Assembly: GCA_946887085.1 (NCBI GenBank)
Contig: CAMPKG010000007.1
Location: 1 to 24,865, forward strand
Source: an uncultured Sphingobacteriales bacterium
GTDB taxonomy: Bacteria; Bacteroidota; Bacteroidia; Chitinophagales; Chitinophagaceae
Reading direction: 5' to 3'
DNA length: 24,865 nucleotides
Shown: positions 7,416-15,095 of the stretch, in pieces
How the letters are laid out: each line of letters begins with the position of its first letter
How positions within the stretch are numbered: the first letter of the stretch is position 1
Program-made: the position numbers and the translations under genes
Notes under the pieces: generated by a model
Seen by the model: the letters and a program-made list of their open reading frames with translations, nothing else
What the model was told of the DNA's origin: nothing
The model's database searches: none

Positions 7416-7467
7416 TATCAATATATCCTTCGCGGATACAACAATTTTTCATTGAGCCATTGTGCCA

Positions 7468-7499
7468 TTGAGGAATTGCGCAATTATCTATTATCTTCG
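7468..7499 (+). promoter_or_regulatory. Probable sucC promoter
   Basis: TTG at 7468-7470 is followed after 21 bases by TATCTTCG (7492-7499), one mismatch from TAnnTTTG, and then the sucC ATG after another 20 bases. The spacing is at the upper end of the usual range. Confidence 0.4.
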
Positions 7500-7519
7500 C
7501 CCTCAAATTTTTTGCAACT

Positions 7520-8740
7520 ATGAATTTGCACGAATACCAGGCTAAAGAGCTTTTGAAAAGATATAATGTGCCGACTCAATCAGGCATAGCTGTAAGCAAT
7601 GTAGATGATGCAGTGAAGGCATACAAACAAATATCTACCGACTCAGGAACAAAATTTGCCGTAATAAAGGCACAGATACACGCCGGTGGCCGTGGTAAAG
7701 GCACCATGAAAGAAGTGCCCGAGCAACATGGTGTAAAGGTGATAAAGAGCGCAGATGATGTAGAAACAGTGGCAAAGAATATCCTGGGCAACACCCTGGT
7801 AACCATCCAGACAGGCGAAGCCGGCAAAGTAGTACACAAAATATTAGTAGCTCAGGACATGTATTATGATGGCCCCAGCGAGCGCAAAGAGTTCTATCTC
7901 TCTATCCTCCTCGACCGTGCCAAGAAGCAAAACGTGATCATGTACAGCACCGAAGGCGGTATGGATATAGAAGAGGTAGCACACAACACACCTGAGAAGA
8001 TATTCAGGGAGTGGGTTGCACCTAACACTACGTTGCAGCCGTTCCAGGCAAGGAAGATCGCTTTCAACTTTGGTTTGAGCGGTGAGGCTTTCAAAAACAT
8101 GGTAAAGTTCGTTACCAACCTGTACAACGCATACGTTGGCCTCGATTGCGCGATGCTCGAGATCAACCCGTTGTTCAAATCGGCTGACGATAAAATATTT
8201 GCTGTTGACTGCAAGATGAACCTGGATGATAACGCATTGATGCGCCATCCTGATCTCGCAGACATGCGGGATAAGTTTGAAGAAGACCCTACAGAGGTAG
8301 AAGCAGGTGAGCACAACCTGAACTATGTGAAGCTTGATGGAAACGTGGGCTGCATGGTAAATGGTGCAGGCCTGGCGATGGCCACCATGGATATGATCAA
8401 ACTCGCAGGTGGTGAGCCGGCTAACTTCCTGGATGTAGGAGGTAGTGCTAATGCTCAAACAGTTGAGGCTGGTTTCCGCATCATCCTGAAAGACCCGACC
8501 GTGAAAGCGATCCTCATCAACATCTTTGGTGGTATCGTGCGTTGCGACAGGGTTGCAGCCGGTGTTATCGAAGCTTATAACAAACTGGGCAATATCAACA
8601 TCCCGATCATCGTTCGCCTGCAGGGTACTAACGCCGAGCAAGCAAAAGAACTGATCGTAAATTCAGGCCTGAAAGTGCAATCTGCCATCCTGCTGAGCGA
8701 AGCTGCCGAGCTGGTACAGAAAGCCGTTAGCGCTAACTAA
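7520..8740 (+). CDS. sucC: Succinyl-CoA ligase (ADP/GDP-forming) beta subunit
   Basis: A 406-residue protein, slightly longer than the usual 385-400. It has the N-terminal MNLHEYQAKELLKRYNVP, the ATP-grasp segment AVIKAQIHAGGRGKG (about 52-66), the metal- and substrate-binding region LEINPLF and AVDCKMNLDDNA, and the C-terminal CoA-ligase domain with GGSANAQTVEAGF and NIFGGIVRCDRVAAG. With SucD it makes the heterodimer converting succinyl-CoA to succinate with formation of ATP or GTP in the TCA cycle. sucD is not next to it; the gene has its own promoter and terminator, a separated arrangement that occurs in Bacteroidota. Confidence 0.97.
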   Translation: MNLHEYQAKELLKRYNVPTQSGIAVSNVDDAVKAYKQISTDSGTKFAVIKAQIHAGGRGKGTMKEVPEQHGVKVIKSADDVETVAKNILGNTLVTIQTGEAGKVVHKILVAQDMYYDGPSERKEFYLSILLDRAKKQNVIMYSTEGGMDIEEVAHNTPEKIFREWVAPNTTLQPFQARKIAFNFGLSGEAFKNMVKFVTNLYNAYVGLDCAMLEINPLFKSADDKIFAVDCKMNLDDNALMRHPDLADMRDKFEEDPTEVEAGEHNLNYVKLDGNVGCMVNGAGLAMATMDMIKLAGGEPANFLDVGGSANAQTVEAGFRIILKDPTVKAILINIFGGIVRCDRVAAGVIEAYNKLGNINIPIIVRLQGTNAEQAKELIVNSGLKVQSAILLSEAAELVQKAVSAN

Positions 8741-8759
8741 TTTTTACAGACAACCTTCG

Positions 8760-8789
8760 AAAGCTATCTCTACGGAGATAGCTTTTTTT
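8760..8789 (+). terminator. sucC terminator with UACG tetraloop
   Basis: AAAGCTATCTC (8760-8770) pairs perfectly with GAGATAGCTTT (8775-8785) around the very stable cUACGg tetraloop, followed by a run of T. It lies 20 bases after the sucC stop codon and is the cleanest intrinsic terminator in the window. Confidence 0.9.
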
Positions 8790-8816
8790 GTAACTTAGAA
8801 ATACAATCGTTAGAAC

Positions 8817-9281
8817 ATGAAAGAGTTTCTCAACAAAGTATCAGATAAAGTAGCAGAGAAGAAGGAAGCCGCGGTGGAAGCATTTGAGGCCAACGTTAAT
8901 TTTTCAAAATTCTCAGAGAAGTTCACAGGCATGACGGATAGTGCTAAAGAAAAGTCGATCACGTTCACCAACGATCTCATCGCACTCTCCCCTATCATAG
9001 ATGAGATAGGCTTCCACACCACCGGCATTGAAATAAGCCTGGGTTTACCGCCGGATGTAACCTTCAAGTTTGAGAAATACAAGGAGATCGCTGCCGAGCA
9101 ACGCGATGCGATCCTTGAACAGCACAAGGACAACGCGATGCTGGGAACCATAGTTAAAACCCTGCTGATGGCGGACAATTTCCAGGGAAAGCTCAAGCTT
9201 GGCAATTTCCAGTTCAGGAATATCGAAGTCTGTGTAGGCCTCACCGGGGGTGTGACGTTTGAACTTGTGCCAAAGGATTAA
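8817..9281 (+). CDS. Conserved-looking hypothetical protein
   Basis: A 154-residue soluble protein that I do not recognise. The first 45 residues are strongly charged and helix-prone (MKEFLNKVSDKVAEKKEAAVEAFE), without a signal peptide. The middle contains ITFTNDLIALSPIIDEIGFHTTGIEISLGLPPDVTFKFEKY and the end RNIEVCVGLTGGVTFELVPKD, two similar alternating beta stretches of the type IEISLGLPPDVTFKF / IEVCVGLTGGVTFEL, suggesting an internal repeat. It follows the sucC terminator; TAACTTAG (8791-8798) could be its -7 element. It is two bases upstream of ywbE, so the two are surely one transcript, but that does not reveal a function. Confidence 0.65.
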   Translation: MKEFLNKVSDKVAEKKEAAVEAFEANVNFSKFSEKFTGMTDSAKEKSITFTNDLIALSPIIDEIGFHTTGIEISLGLPPDVTFKFEKYKEIAAEQRDAILEQHKDNAMLGTIVKTLLMADNFQGKLKLGNFQFRNIEVCVGLTGGVTFELVPKD

Positions 9282-9283
9282 CG

Positions 9284-9496
9284 ATGGGCAAAGACGGAAA
9301 GACTAGGGCAGATATAAAGCCTGGAATGGGAGTAGATGTGATCCTAAAGAAAGATCAGCGTAGCGGTGTGCGTACCAATGGCTTTGTAAAACGCATCCTC
9401 ACTAGCGCTCCTTACCATGGACGCGGCATTAAGGTGATGCTCGACGATGGACAGGTGGGACGCGTGGTGGAGATAATTGATGAGAATACGGAATAG
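9284..9496 (+). CDS. ywbE: YwbE family protein
   Basis: A 70-residue protein matching the small YwbE family (DUF2196) over its full length: RADIKPGMGVDVILKKDQRSG, then RTNGFVKRILTSAPYHGRGIKVML and DDGQVGRVVEI. The family is a small beta-rich, KOW/SH3-like fold of unestablished role. It begins two bases after the preceding stop codon. Its stop codon directly abuts the stop codon of the minus-strand glycosyltransferase gene with no spacer. Confidence 0.88.
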   Translation: MGKDGKTRADIKPGMGVDVILKKDQRSGVRTNGFVKRILTSAPYHGRGIKVMLDDGQVGRVVEIIDENTE

Positions 9497-10984
9497 TTAT
9501 TTACGGGCATCATCAAACACGATCGCCTTCGCGTCCTTCTGCGCAAAAGTAAAAAGTATCCGGTGGTGTCTGCTTACAGTAGCGCGATACTTTTCAAATC
9601 CCTCGCCATATGTATAACCGAACAACATAGCTGACCTACCGCTTGTAGTAAGAACAAGCGAATCGAAATTGTCGGTATCATGAAAATACCTGGGATTTGA
9701 TATTGATGCCCACCGTTTCTTTCCGGGGTGTATCTCCGTATAATATTTGAAATAAGGTGCCGCGAAATTATCTACGTATAGCTGTTCGTTGCTGACACCA
9801 CTGGTACTCAAAGACTGTATAACGCCCCTTATTTTGTCCACTACCAAAGGCTCTGTAAACAACGATATCTTACTGAATTTAAATACACAAATACAGGCGA
9901 AAGCCGTCACTAGAACATTGAATACAGTACGTTTCGTATTTGTTATGCTCATTAAACCGAAGGCGATGATTACAAGGATAAGCGGCGAAGCAAATAACAT
10001 TACCCTCGACAAAAGTGTATACTGACGCATGGCCGCAGCAAGTAATGCGATGGTTAGCGGCAACAGGAACAAAATCGCTTTTGCTCTATCCTTGAACAGG
10101 AGTACCAGGCTCCCCAACAAAAAGCAACTTATATTTAAAACCAACGCCCAATACCATTCCCCGGTAAGATCGCTAAACAGCCATTTTATCGCCCGCCAGT
10201 TATGCCGCCATTCACCCTTGTCCCCCGGCACCGGAAAAAGGAAAAATTTATCGTGCCACCATTGCAGGTAATTGGAGTGTATGGAGTACTGTAACGACAG
10301 GAAATAAAATCCCACAAACTGCAGCACCAGGATACACCCTGTGATGACAGACACTTTCACCGACGCCCAATCCTTATCGGCGACAGATGTATACAGGTAA
10401 TAGGAAAAAACCCCTGTCATAATAAAAACTGCAGGCATGCTGAGCCAGATAGCTACCGACCCTGCTATCAGCCATATTAACATGAACCGTTTGTTATTTC
10501 CAGACGGCCTCAACGACAGCGCCAATAAAAGCAGTATTAAACTAGCCATCATATCAGACGTATATTGCTTCAATTCGGAAGCATACCTGATATAAATAAG
10601 CCCGGTTGAAAAAATGGCCAGGGGATACAAAGCGATCTGCAGAGGAAATAGCTTTTTCAATAACAGGTAAAACAGCCATAGGGACAAAATGCCGCAGACA
10701 AGCGCATAAAATCTAAGTGCCAAATCACTGTAACCGCCTACCGAGGCCACGGCTTTTTCTATCCATAAAAATACGGGGGGCGCAAATTGCTCATAGAACA
10801 ACGGTTTGAGCAGACCTGCAAAGTCGCGTTCAAAGAGATTGCGGGCGACATTTGCCTCGTCCATGCTGATATCTCTGTTCTGAAGATACACGGCTACCCG
10901 CAGGGCAATACCAAGTGCCACGACGGCTATGGCGATGACCTTGAGGATTTTTGAAGACAAATAGCCAGGTTCGGATTTCGGCAT
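9497..10984 (-). CDS. GT39/ArnT-like membrane glycosyltransferase
   Basis: A 495-residue polytopic membrane protein, about 10-11 hydrophobic segments. The first segment (about residues 13-33) is followed by an outer loop with ISMDEANVARNLFERDF (39-55); D42-E43 match the acidic pair in the first periplasmic loop of the GT-C fold PMT/ArnT families, which use polyprenyl-phosphate sugars. QFAPPVFLWIEKAVASVGGYSDLALRFYAL (67-95) is another family feature. The last about 120 residues form a soluble domain outside the membrane. The acceptor is unknown (lipid, protein or glycan). It follows the hydrolase gene after 25 bases and is likely co-transcribed with it. Confidence 0.82.
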   Translation of the reverse strand: MPKSEPGYLSSKILKVIAIAVVALGIALRVAVYLQNRDISMDEANVARNLFERDFAGLLKPLFYEQFAPPVFLWIEKAVASVGGYSDLALRFYALVCGILSLWLFYLLLKKLFPLQIALYPLAIFSTGLIYIRYASELKQYTSDMMASLILLLLALSLRPSGNNKRFMLIWLIAGSVAIWLSMPAVFIMTGVFSYYLYTSVADKDWASVKVSVITGCILVLQFVGFYFLSLQYSIHSNYLQWWHDKFFLFPVPGDKGEWRHNWRAIKWLFSDLTGEWYWALVLNISCFLLGSLVLLFKDRAKAILFLLPLTIALLAAAMRQYTLLSRVMLFASPLILVIIAFGLMSITNTKRTVFNVLVTAFACICVFKFSKISLFTEPLVVDKIRGVIQSLSTSGVSNEQLYVDNFAAPYFKYYTEIHPGKKRWASISNPRYFHDTDNFDSLVLTTSGRSAMLFGYTYGEGFEKYRATVSRHHRILFTFAQKDAKAIVFDDARK

Positions 10985-11009
10985 TTGCAGCCAATATAAA
11001 GCATTTCTG

Positions 11010-12332
11010 CTACTGCACTACTCCTTTAATCCACCCCGTCACTTTATCAGCAAACTCCTGGTGGAAATGATCTTTCTTGTAGGCGGCATCCATGAAATGT
11101 TTGTGTGCGCTTGGCCAGTCGGGGTTGCGTATCATCAGGTGGTCGAGCTCGGCAATGTTCCAATGTTCAGCGTTACCGGGATGTGTGCTGTTCACAGTGC
11201 GCACTATCAACTGGTGCTCTAATTCAGAACAAGCAACGAAATCTGCACCGCCGAATACGGACAATACTTTTGCATCCACATTCGCCCAGCTACGCGCAAG
11301 GTCTATTGAGTCGAGCTGCTGCCAGAAACGCCAATGCCTGCCCCACATATCCGTTTTGCCCGGCTTATCATATTCCAGTTCGGTTTTCACCAGTTCCTTA
11401 TATTCCGGATTCTCATACAGTTCCGCCGGTGATTTCTTTAACCTGAAATATTCATAGTACACTTTTTGAATGAGGCGGGCGCGGTCTTCCGTCTCAGCAT
11501 AGCTTTTACCATCGAGCGGCCATTGCACCCGGTGCATCTCTAGCAAAAATTCACTCCATGGCCGATAGACAGTTGCGAATGCTATCACACCGCGCGGCTT
11601 ATGGTTCTCTGCTATGAGAGGTGCGATAACACCACCCATGGAATGACCAAAAATGAACAGGTTATTTTTATCCGCATAAGGCAGACTTTCCATGAATTGA
11701 TACCCCGCCTCAAATACTTTGATATCTGTGGCCAGGTCAACTTCCGAACAGGGAATGCAACCATAGCTATCGCCCAGTCCTGTCTTCTCTATCGTTACGA
11801 TGGCAAAGCCTGCATTTATCCAGGTATTGATGAGTTTACCGTAACTGCCCTGTCCATATCCTTCCACCGAACCGCAGTTGTAACCGGGAATGAAAAGTAT
11901 CGTTGGCATTGGCTTTTCACCTGCTGGCCTGCGCACGATTGTACGCAGCTTGCAATCGCCCATTTGCGCCCAGCCATATAACACTTCACCATTCGGCAGT
12001 TTGTCAAAGGGCTTCATAACAGCAACGGCCTTTTTTTCCTGTATCTTATTGCCGCGTTTGTACTGCACTGCTACCTGCTCTCCGGTTCTTATTGCCCCCG
12101 CTGTTGCGTTGTACGATCCCATGCCTGTTATCGGCTTGCCGTTGAGTTGTAATATGGTATCGCCTTTGCGAACGCCAAGCTTATGCATGGTAGAACCAGG
12201 CACCGTAGTATCAACAGCCATCCCTTTGTCTGAAAAGCTGCCGTTCACACCCATCCAGCCTTTGCGTGCTGGCTCCTGCGCATTTGCCGTAAAAGCACAT
12301 AAAATGGCGACCGATAAGACCAAACGTTTCAT
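11010..12332 (-). CDS. Exported PDZ plus alpha/beta-hydrolase protein
   Basis: A 440-residue protein with a signal peptide (MKRLVLSVAILCAFTANAQ, residues 1-19). Residues about 25-105 form a PDZ-like domain (GWMGVNGSFSDKGMAVDTTVPGS, LGVRKGDTILQLNGKPI). From about 118 to the end is an alpha/beta hydrolase: the nucleophile elbow GHSMG (229-233, S231), an acid at GGADF (D364) and a histidine at LDHLM (H398) make a plausible full catalytic triad. ILFIPGYNCGSVEGYG (145-160) supplies the oxyanion side. It is probably a periplasmic esterase or peptidase-like hydrolase; substrate unknown. The PDZ part may recruit a substrate or partner. Confidence 0.85.
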   Translation of the reverse strand: MKRLVLSVAILCAFTANAQEPARKGWMGVNGSFSDKGMAVDTTVPGSTMHKLGVRKGDTILQLNGKPITGMGSYNATAGAIRTGEQVAVQYKRGNKIQEKKAVAVMKPFDKLPNGEVLYGWAQMGDCKLRTIVRRPAGEKPMPTILFIPGYNCGSVEGYGQGSYGKLINTWINAGFAIVTIEKTGLGDSYGCIPCSEVDLATDIKVFEAGYQFMESLPYADKNNLFIFGHSMGGVIAPLIAENHKPRGVIAFATVYRPWSEFLLEMHRVQWPLDGKSYAETEDRARLIQKVYYEYFRLKKSPAELYENPEYKELVKTELEYDKPGKTDMWGRHWRFWQQLDSIDLARSWANVDAKVLSVFGGADFVACSELEHQLIVRTVNSTHPGNAEHWNIAELDHLMIRNPDWPSAHKHFMDAAYKKDHFHQEFADKVTGWIKGVVQ

Positions 12333-12379
12333 GTCGTGATGTTTTGCATGAAACTACTCAGACGCTATAAATGCAGAAA

Positions 12380-12399
12380 GGGGATCGCTCAAAATCCCC
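12380..12399 (-). terminator. Hairpin after the minus-strand lipoprotein gene
   Basis: GGGGAT (12380-12385) pairs with ATCCCC (12394-12399) around an eight-base loop. Read on the minus strand it follows the stop codon of the lipoprotein gene (12424) and is trailed by TTTCTGCATTT. The stem is short, so termination would be partial, and the hydrolase operon may receive read-through. Confidence 0.45.
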
Positions 12400-12423
12400 C
12401 TCAAATTCCCGCTATGTTCTAAG

Positions 12424-12831
12424 CTATTGCAAGGTGATCACCTCCTTGCCGGTTTTCTTCTCTATATGGCAACAGTCAGCTGAAATGGTGAATGGCTCTT
12501 CCACTACTATCTTACCATCTTTTTTACCGACAAAAGTAAACTCCCCTGAATTGTTCTGGAGTTTTAGGCGGTAATTGTCATCCAGAACGATATACGAACC
12601 TTCACCCATGTGCTGGTCTATTTCTATGCGTTCATCCAGGTTGGTGCGCATGGTATAAACTTCATCCAATATAACGGGAATTCCGTCTTTATCGACTACC
12701 TGGGTCGCAACGGTCATAAATACTTCGGTGCAGATCGCGTTCTCGCAATTATTCTTTTGCTTCTCGCAGGAAGTGGACATGGTTGTCATGCCGATCGTTA
12801 CAAGGACAAAAGAAAGCAAAAGGTTTTTCAT
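12424..12831 (-). CDS. Small putative lipoprotein
   Basis: A 135-residue exported protein. The N-terminus MKNLLLSFVLVTIGMTTMSTSC has a hydrophobic core and a lipidation cysteine at residue 22 (STSC, a loose lipobox as in many Bacteroidota). The mature part is beta-rich with several cysteines (CENAIC at about 29-34; DCCHIE near residue 120) that could form disulfides. I do not recognise a family. It is divergent from the DASS transporter gene with 90 bases between starts, and is followed on its strand by a weak hairpin and the hydrolase gene. Confidence 0.7.
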   Translation of the reverse strand: MKNLLLSFVLVTIGMTTMSTSCEKQKNNCENAICTEVFMTVATQVVDKDGIPVILDEVYTMRTNLDERIEIDQHMGEGSYIVLDDNYRLKLQNNSGEFTFVGKKDGKIVVEEPFTISADCCHIEKKTGKEVITLQ

Positions 12832-12921
12832 AAGGTGGCTTTGTTATCTATAACCAATTTTTATGCCATTTAGCGTCATGCGAATGCAAAATCATCAATC
12901 AATTTCTATATTTAATTCACG

Positions 12922-14367
12922 ATGTCATCAGCAAAATACAGGAGGTCATTTGCACTGCTCACGGGACTTGTTCTGTCAGCCATCGTATTGCTGGCCAATC
13001 CTTTCGGGCTGGAAGGGAAGGCTGTAACTGTGGCTGCGATCGCCGTATTGATGATAACATGGTGGGTTACGGAAGCCATGCCTATGCCGGTAGTGGCCCT
13101 GTTGCCGCTGGTATTATTCCCGTTATCCGGCGTGGCGAGGATAGAAGAAGCGGCTGCGCCCTATGCCAATCCCGTCATCTTTCTTTTTCTGGGCGGTTTC
13201 CTGATAGGGCTGGCTATCGAAAAATGGAACCTGCACAAACGCATAGCGCTAAGCATCGTTAATATCACGGGCACCAGCGGCAACCGGATAGTGCTGGGTT
13301 TTATACTGGCAACCGGTTTCCTGAGCATGTGGCTGAGCAACACTGCCACCACCATGATGATGTACCCGATAGCCATGAGCGTGATACAGGTTATGGAGGG
13401 CAATAACCATGAAAATAAGGACATGCGCAACCTGGGCGCCTGCCTGCTGCTGGCTATTGCTTATGCCAGCAATTTCGGCGGTATTGCTACCATTATTGGT
13501 ACACCACCCAATGTTGCTTATGTAGCTTTTCTTGAGAAAAACAATGGATATACTTTCGAGTTTGTAGAGTGGATGAAGCTTTGCGTTCCTATATCCTTAT
13601 TGCTGCTTGCCAGTCTTTACATCGTAATGGTAAAAGTACTTTACCCTACCCGCCTTACTGCGAACGGTACGGCAAAGGAAATGATCAGAACAGAACTTGC
13701 CAGGCTGGGGCGGTTGTCGAAAGCGGAAACAAGAGTGCTGCTGGTATTTGTGTTCACGGCCCTGCTATGGATAACACGTGATATCATCAACAGTGGCCAA
13801 TCGCTGGTGAGGCTCGACGACAATATGATCGCGGTGATGGGGGCTATCCTTCTTTTTATCCTCCCTTCCGGCACATCGGAAAACAAACCTTTGCTTGAAT
13901 GGCCTGATACGCAAAAGATGGCCTGGGGTATTCTCCTCCTCTTCGGTGGTGGCATTTGCCTGGCCGACCAGCTAGGCAAGGCGGGTATCATCAACGCCCT
14001 TGGCGAATGGATAGCCTCTTATGCGACCGGCGGGATGCTGCTCGTATTTATAGTGACACTGGTATCCATATTCATCAGCGAGGTAATGAGTAATGTGGCA
14101 CAGGTAATAGTCTTTGCACCAGTGATAGCAGGCATGGCCACTGCCCTGAACATCGACGGCCTGCAACTGGGCATGGCCATGACACTGGGCGCAAGCTGCG
14201 CCAGTATGCTGCCAATGGGTACACCACCCAATGCCATTGTATTTGCCAGCGGAAGGCTTCGGCTGGGCCAGATGACCTCCACCGGTTTTATCATGAATAT
14301 CGTTTCAGCCGTGCTGATCACTCTTTTTTGCTGGTATTTATTGCCTTTCCTGGTAAAAGCCATGTAA
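12922..14367 (+). CDS. DASS-family (SLC13) sodium-coupled anion symporter
   Basis: A 481-residue polytopic membrane protein. The first helix-hairpin carries the SNT motif (139-141, in WLSNTATTMMMYPIA), used for sodium and carboxylate binding; IGTPPN (192-197) and MGTPPNAIVFASG near residue 433 are the other family signatures. The second copy of the motif reads SNV (390-392), as in the mammalian SLC13 members. Substrates in the family are di/tricarboxylates or sulfate; sequence alone does not decide. TATATTTA at 12907-12914, one mismatch from TAnnTTTG, sits eight bases before the ATG. It could feed succinate-like compounds to the TCA cycle, but that is inference. Confidence 0.92.
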   Translation: MSSAKYRRSFALLTGLVLSAIVLLANPFGLEGKAVTVAAIAVLMITWWVTEAMPMPVVALLPLVLFPLSGVARIEEAAAPYANPVIFLFLGGFLIGLAIEKWNLHKRIALSIVNITGTSGNRIVLGFILATGFLSMWLSNTATTMMMYPIAMSVIQVMEGNNHENKDMRNLGACLLLAIAYASNFGGIATIIGTPPNVAYVAFLEKNNGYTFEFVEWMKLCVPISLLLLASLYIVMVKVLYPTRLTANGTAKEMIRTELARLGRLSKAETRVLLVFVFTALLWITRDIINSGQSLVRLDDNMIAVMGAILLFILPSGTSENKPLLEWPDTQKMAWGILLLFGGGICLADQLGKAGIINALGEWIASYATGGMLLVFIVTLVSIFISEVMSNVAQVIVFAPVIAGMATALNIDGLQLGMAMTLGASCASMLPMGTPPNAIVFASGRLRLGQMTSTGFIMNIVSAVLITLFCWYLLPFLVKAM

Positions 14368-14432
14368 CCCATTGCGGGAAGTTCATAAAAGATTTATAAT
14401 TTTATAATGCTTCCAAACTAAAACTGTCGGTT

Positions 14433-15022
14433 ATGAAAAACCTGGTAACGATCTGCATGCCGCTGGCGATGTTATTATTTTCCTGCAAAGGCAAAGACAA
14501 TGGCCTTACACCGGCAACAGCAATAACCCTCTGAGTCCTGCGGGAAAATATGTGGGCACCTGGAAGAGTGTGTTCCAGGACACGTTCTACTATTACAGCG
14601 ATCACTGCAGCCGCGGCACAACGCAACGCGTGGGCAAAGTATATGCATCAACCACCTGGCTCATCACTCAGAAATATAATGGCCTGGAGGCGTCGGAGAA
14701 CGAGGTATTAATATCCGTTTCTGTAGATAAAAAAAGCAGCGATGTCCAACTGACAACGGTTGACACCTGCTTTTCAAAAAAGCCATGGTTCAATCTTTCC
14801 AGTATTGCAGAAGGGCGCATCAGCTCCTCCCAAATGGACATTTACCGCCACGATTATGGAAGCGACGATCTCGTGAAATGCGGTTCGTTCAGCTTTACCA
14901 GCGACAACCTCGCCGGCCATTATCATGATACCGATAAAACTTACGGCTCTCCCAACTGGCAGATATATGCACTGTGGGGTGTTGAAACAGACAATAAGGG
15001 CATCATTCTAAAGAAACAATAA
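14433..15022 (+). pseudogene. Lipoprotein gene broken by a one-base frameshift
   Basis: The ATG at 14433 starts a lipoprotein signal (MKNLVTICMPLAMLLFSC, Cys18) that runs KGKDNG and then meets TGA at 14532. From about 14505 the open frame one base earlier continues with PYTGNSNNPLSPAGKYVGTWKS and stays open to 15022. One extra C in GGCC near 14503-14506 would join the two into a single protein of 196 residues. The downstream frame has no good start codon of its own (only GTG at 14552), which supports one original gene. The site is not a recognised slippery heptamer, so mutation or a sequencing error is likelier than programmed frameshifting. The mature domain is beta-rich with several cysteines; no family is recognised. 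Confidence 0.7.
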
Positions 15023-15068
15023 AGCCCATAGATCGCGGGCTTACCCGAAATTTAAGTAGTATCAATGC

Positions 15069-15076
15069 TATCTTTG
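15069..15076 (+). promoter_or_regulatory. -7 element of the cytochrome c gene
   Basis: TATCTTTG matches TAnnTTTG exactly and ends 19 bases before the TTG start at 15096. No TTG is found at -33. The preceding AAGCCC/GGGCTT pair (15022-15027/15037-15042) is a weak hairpin after the lipoprotein gene. Confidence 0.45.
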
Positions 15077-15095
15077 GCTGATCAACACCGATCGA

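Noticed and set aside
14500..14510. Programmed -1 frameshifting in the lipoprotein gene
   Set aside because: No X-XXY-YYZ slippery heptamer at the crossover, and no clear downstream pseudoknot; mutation or error is simpler.
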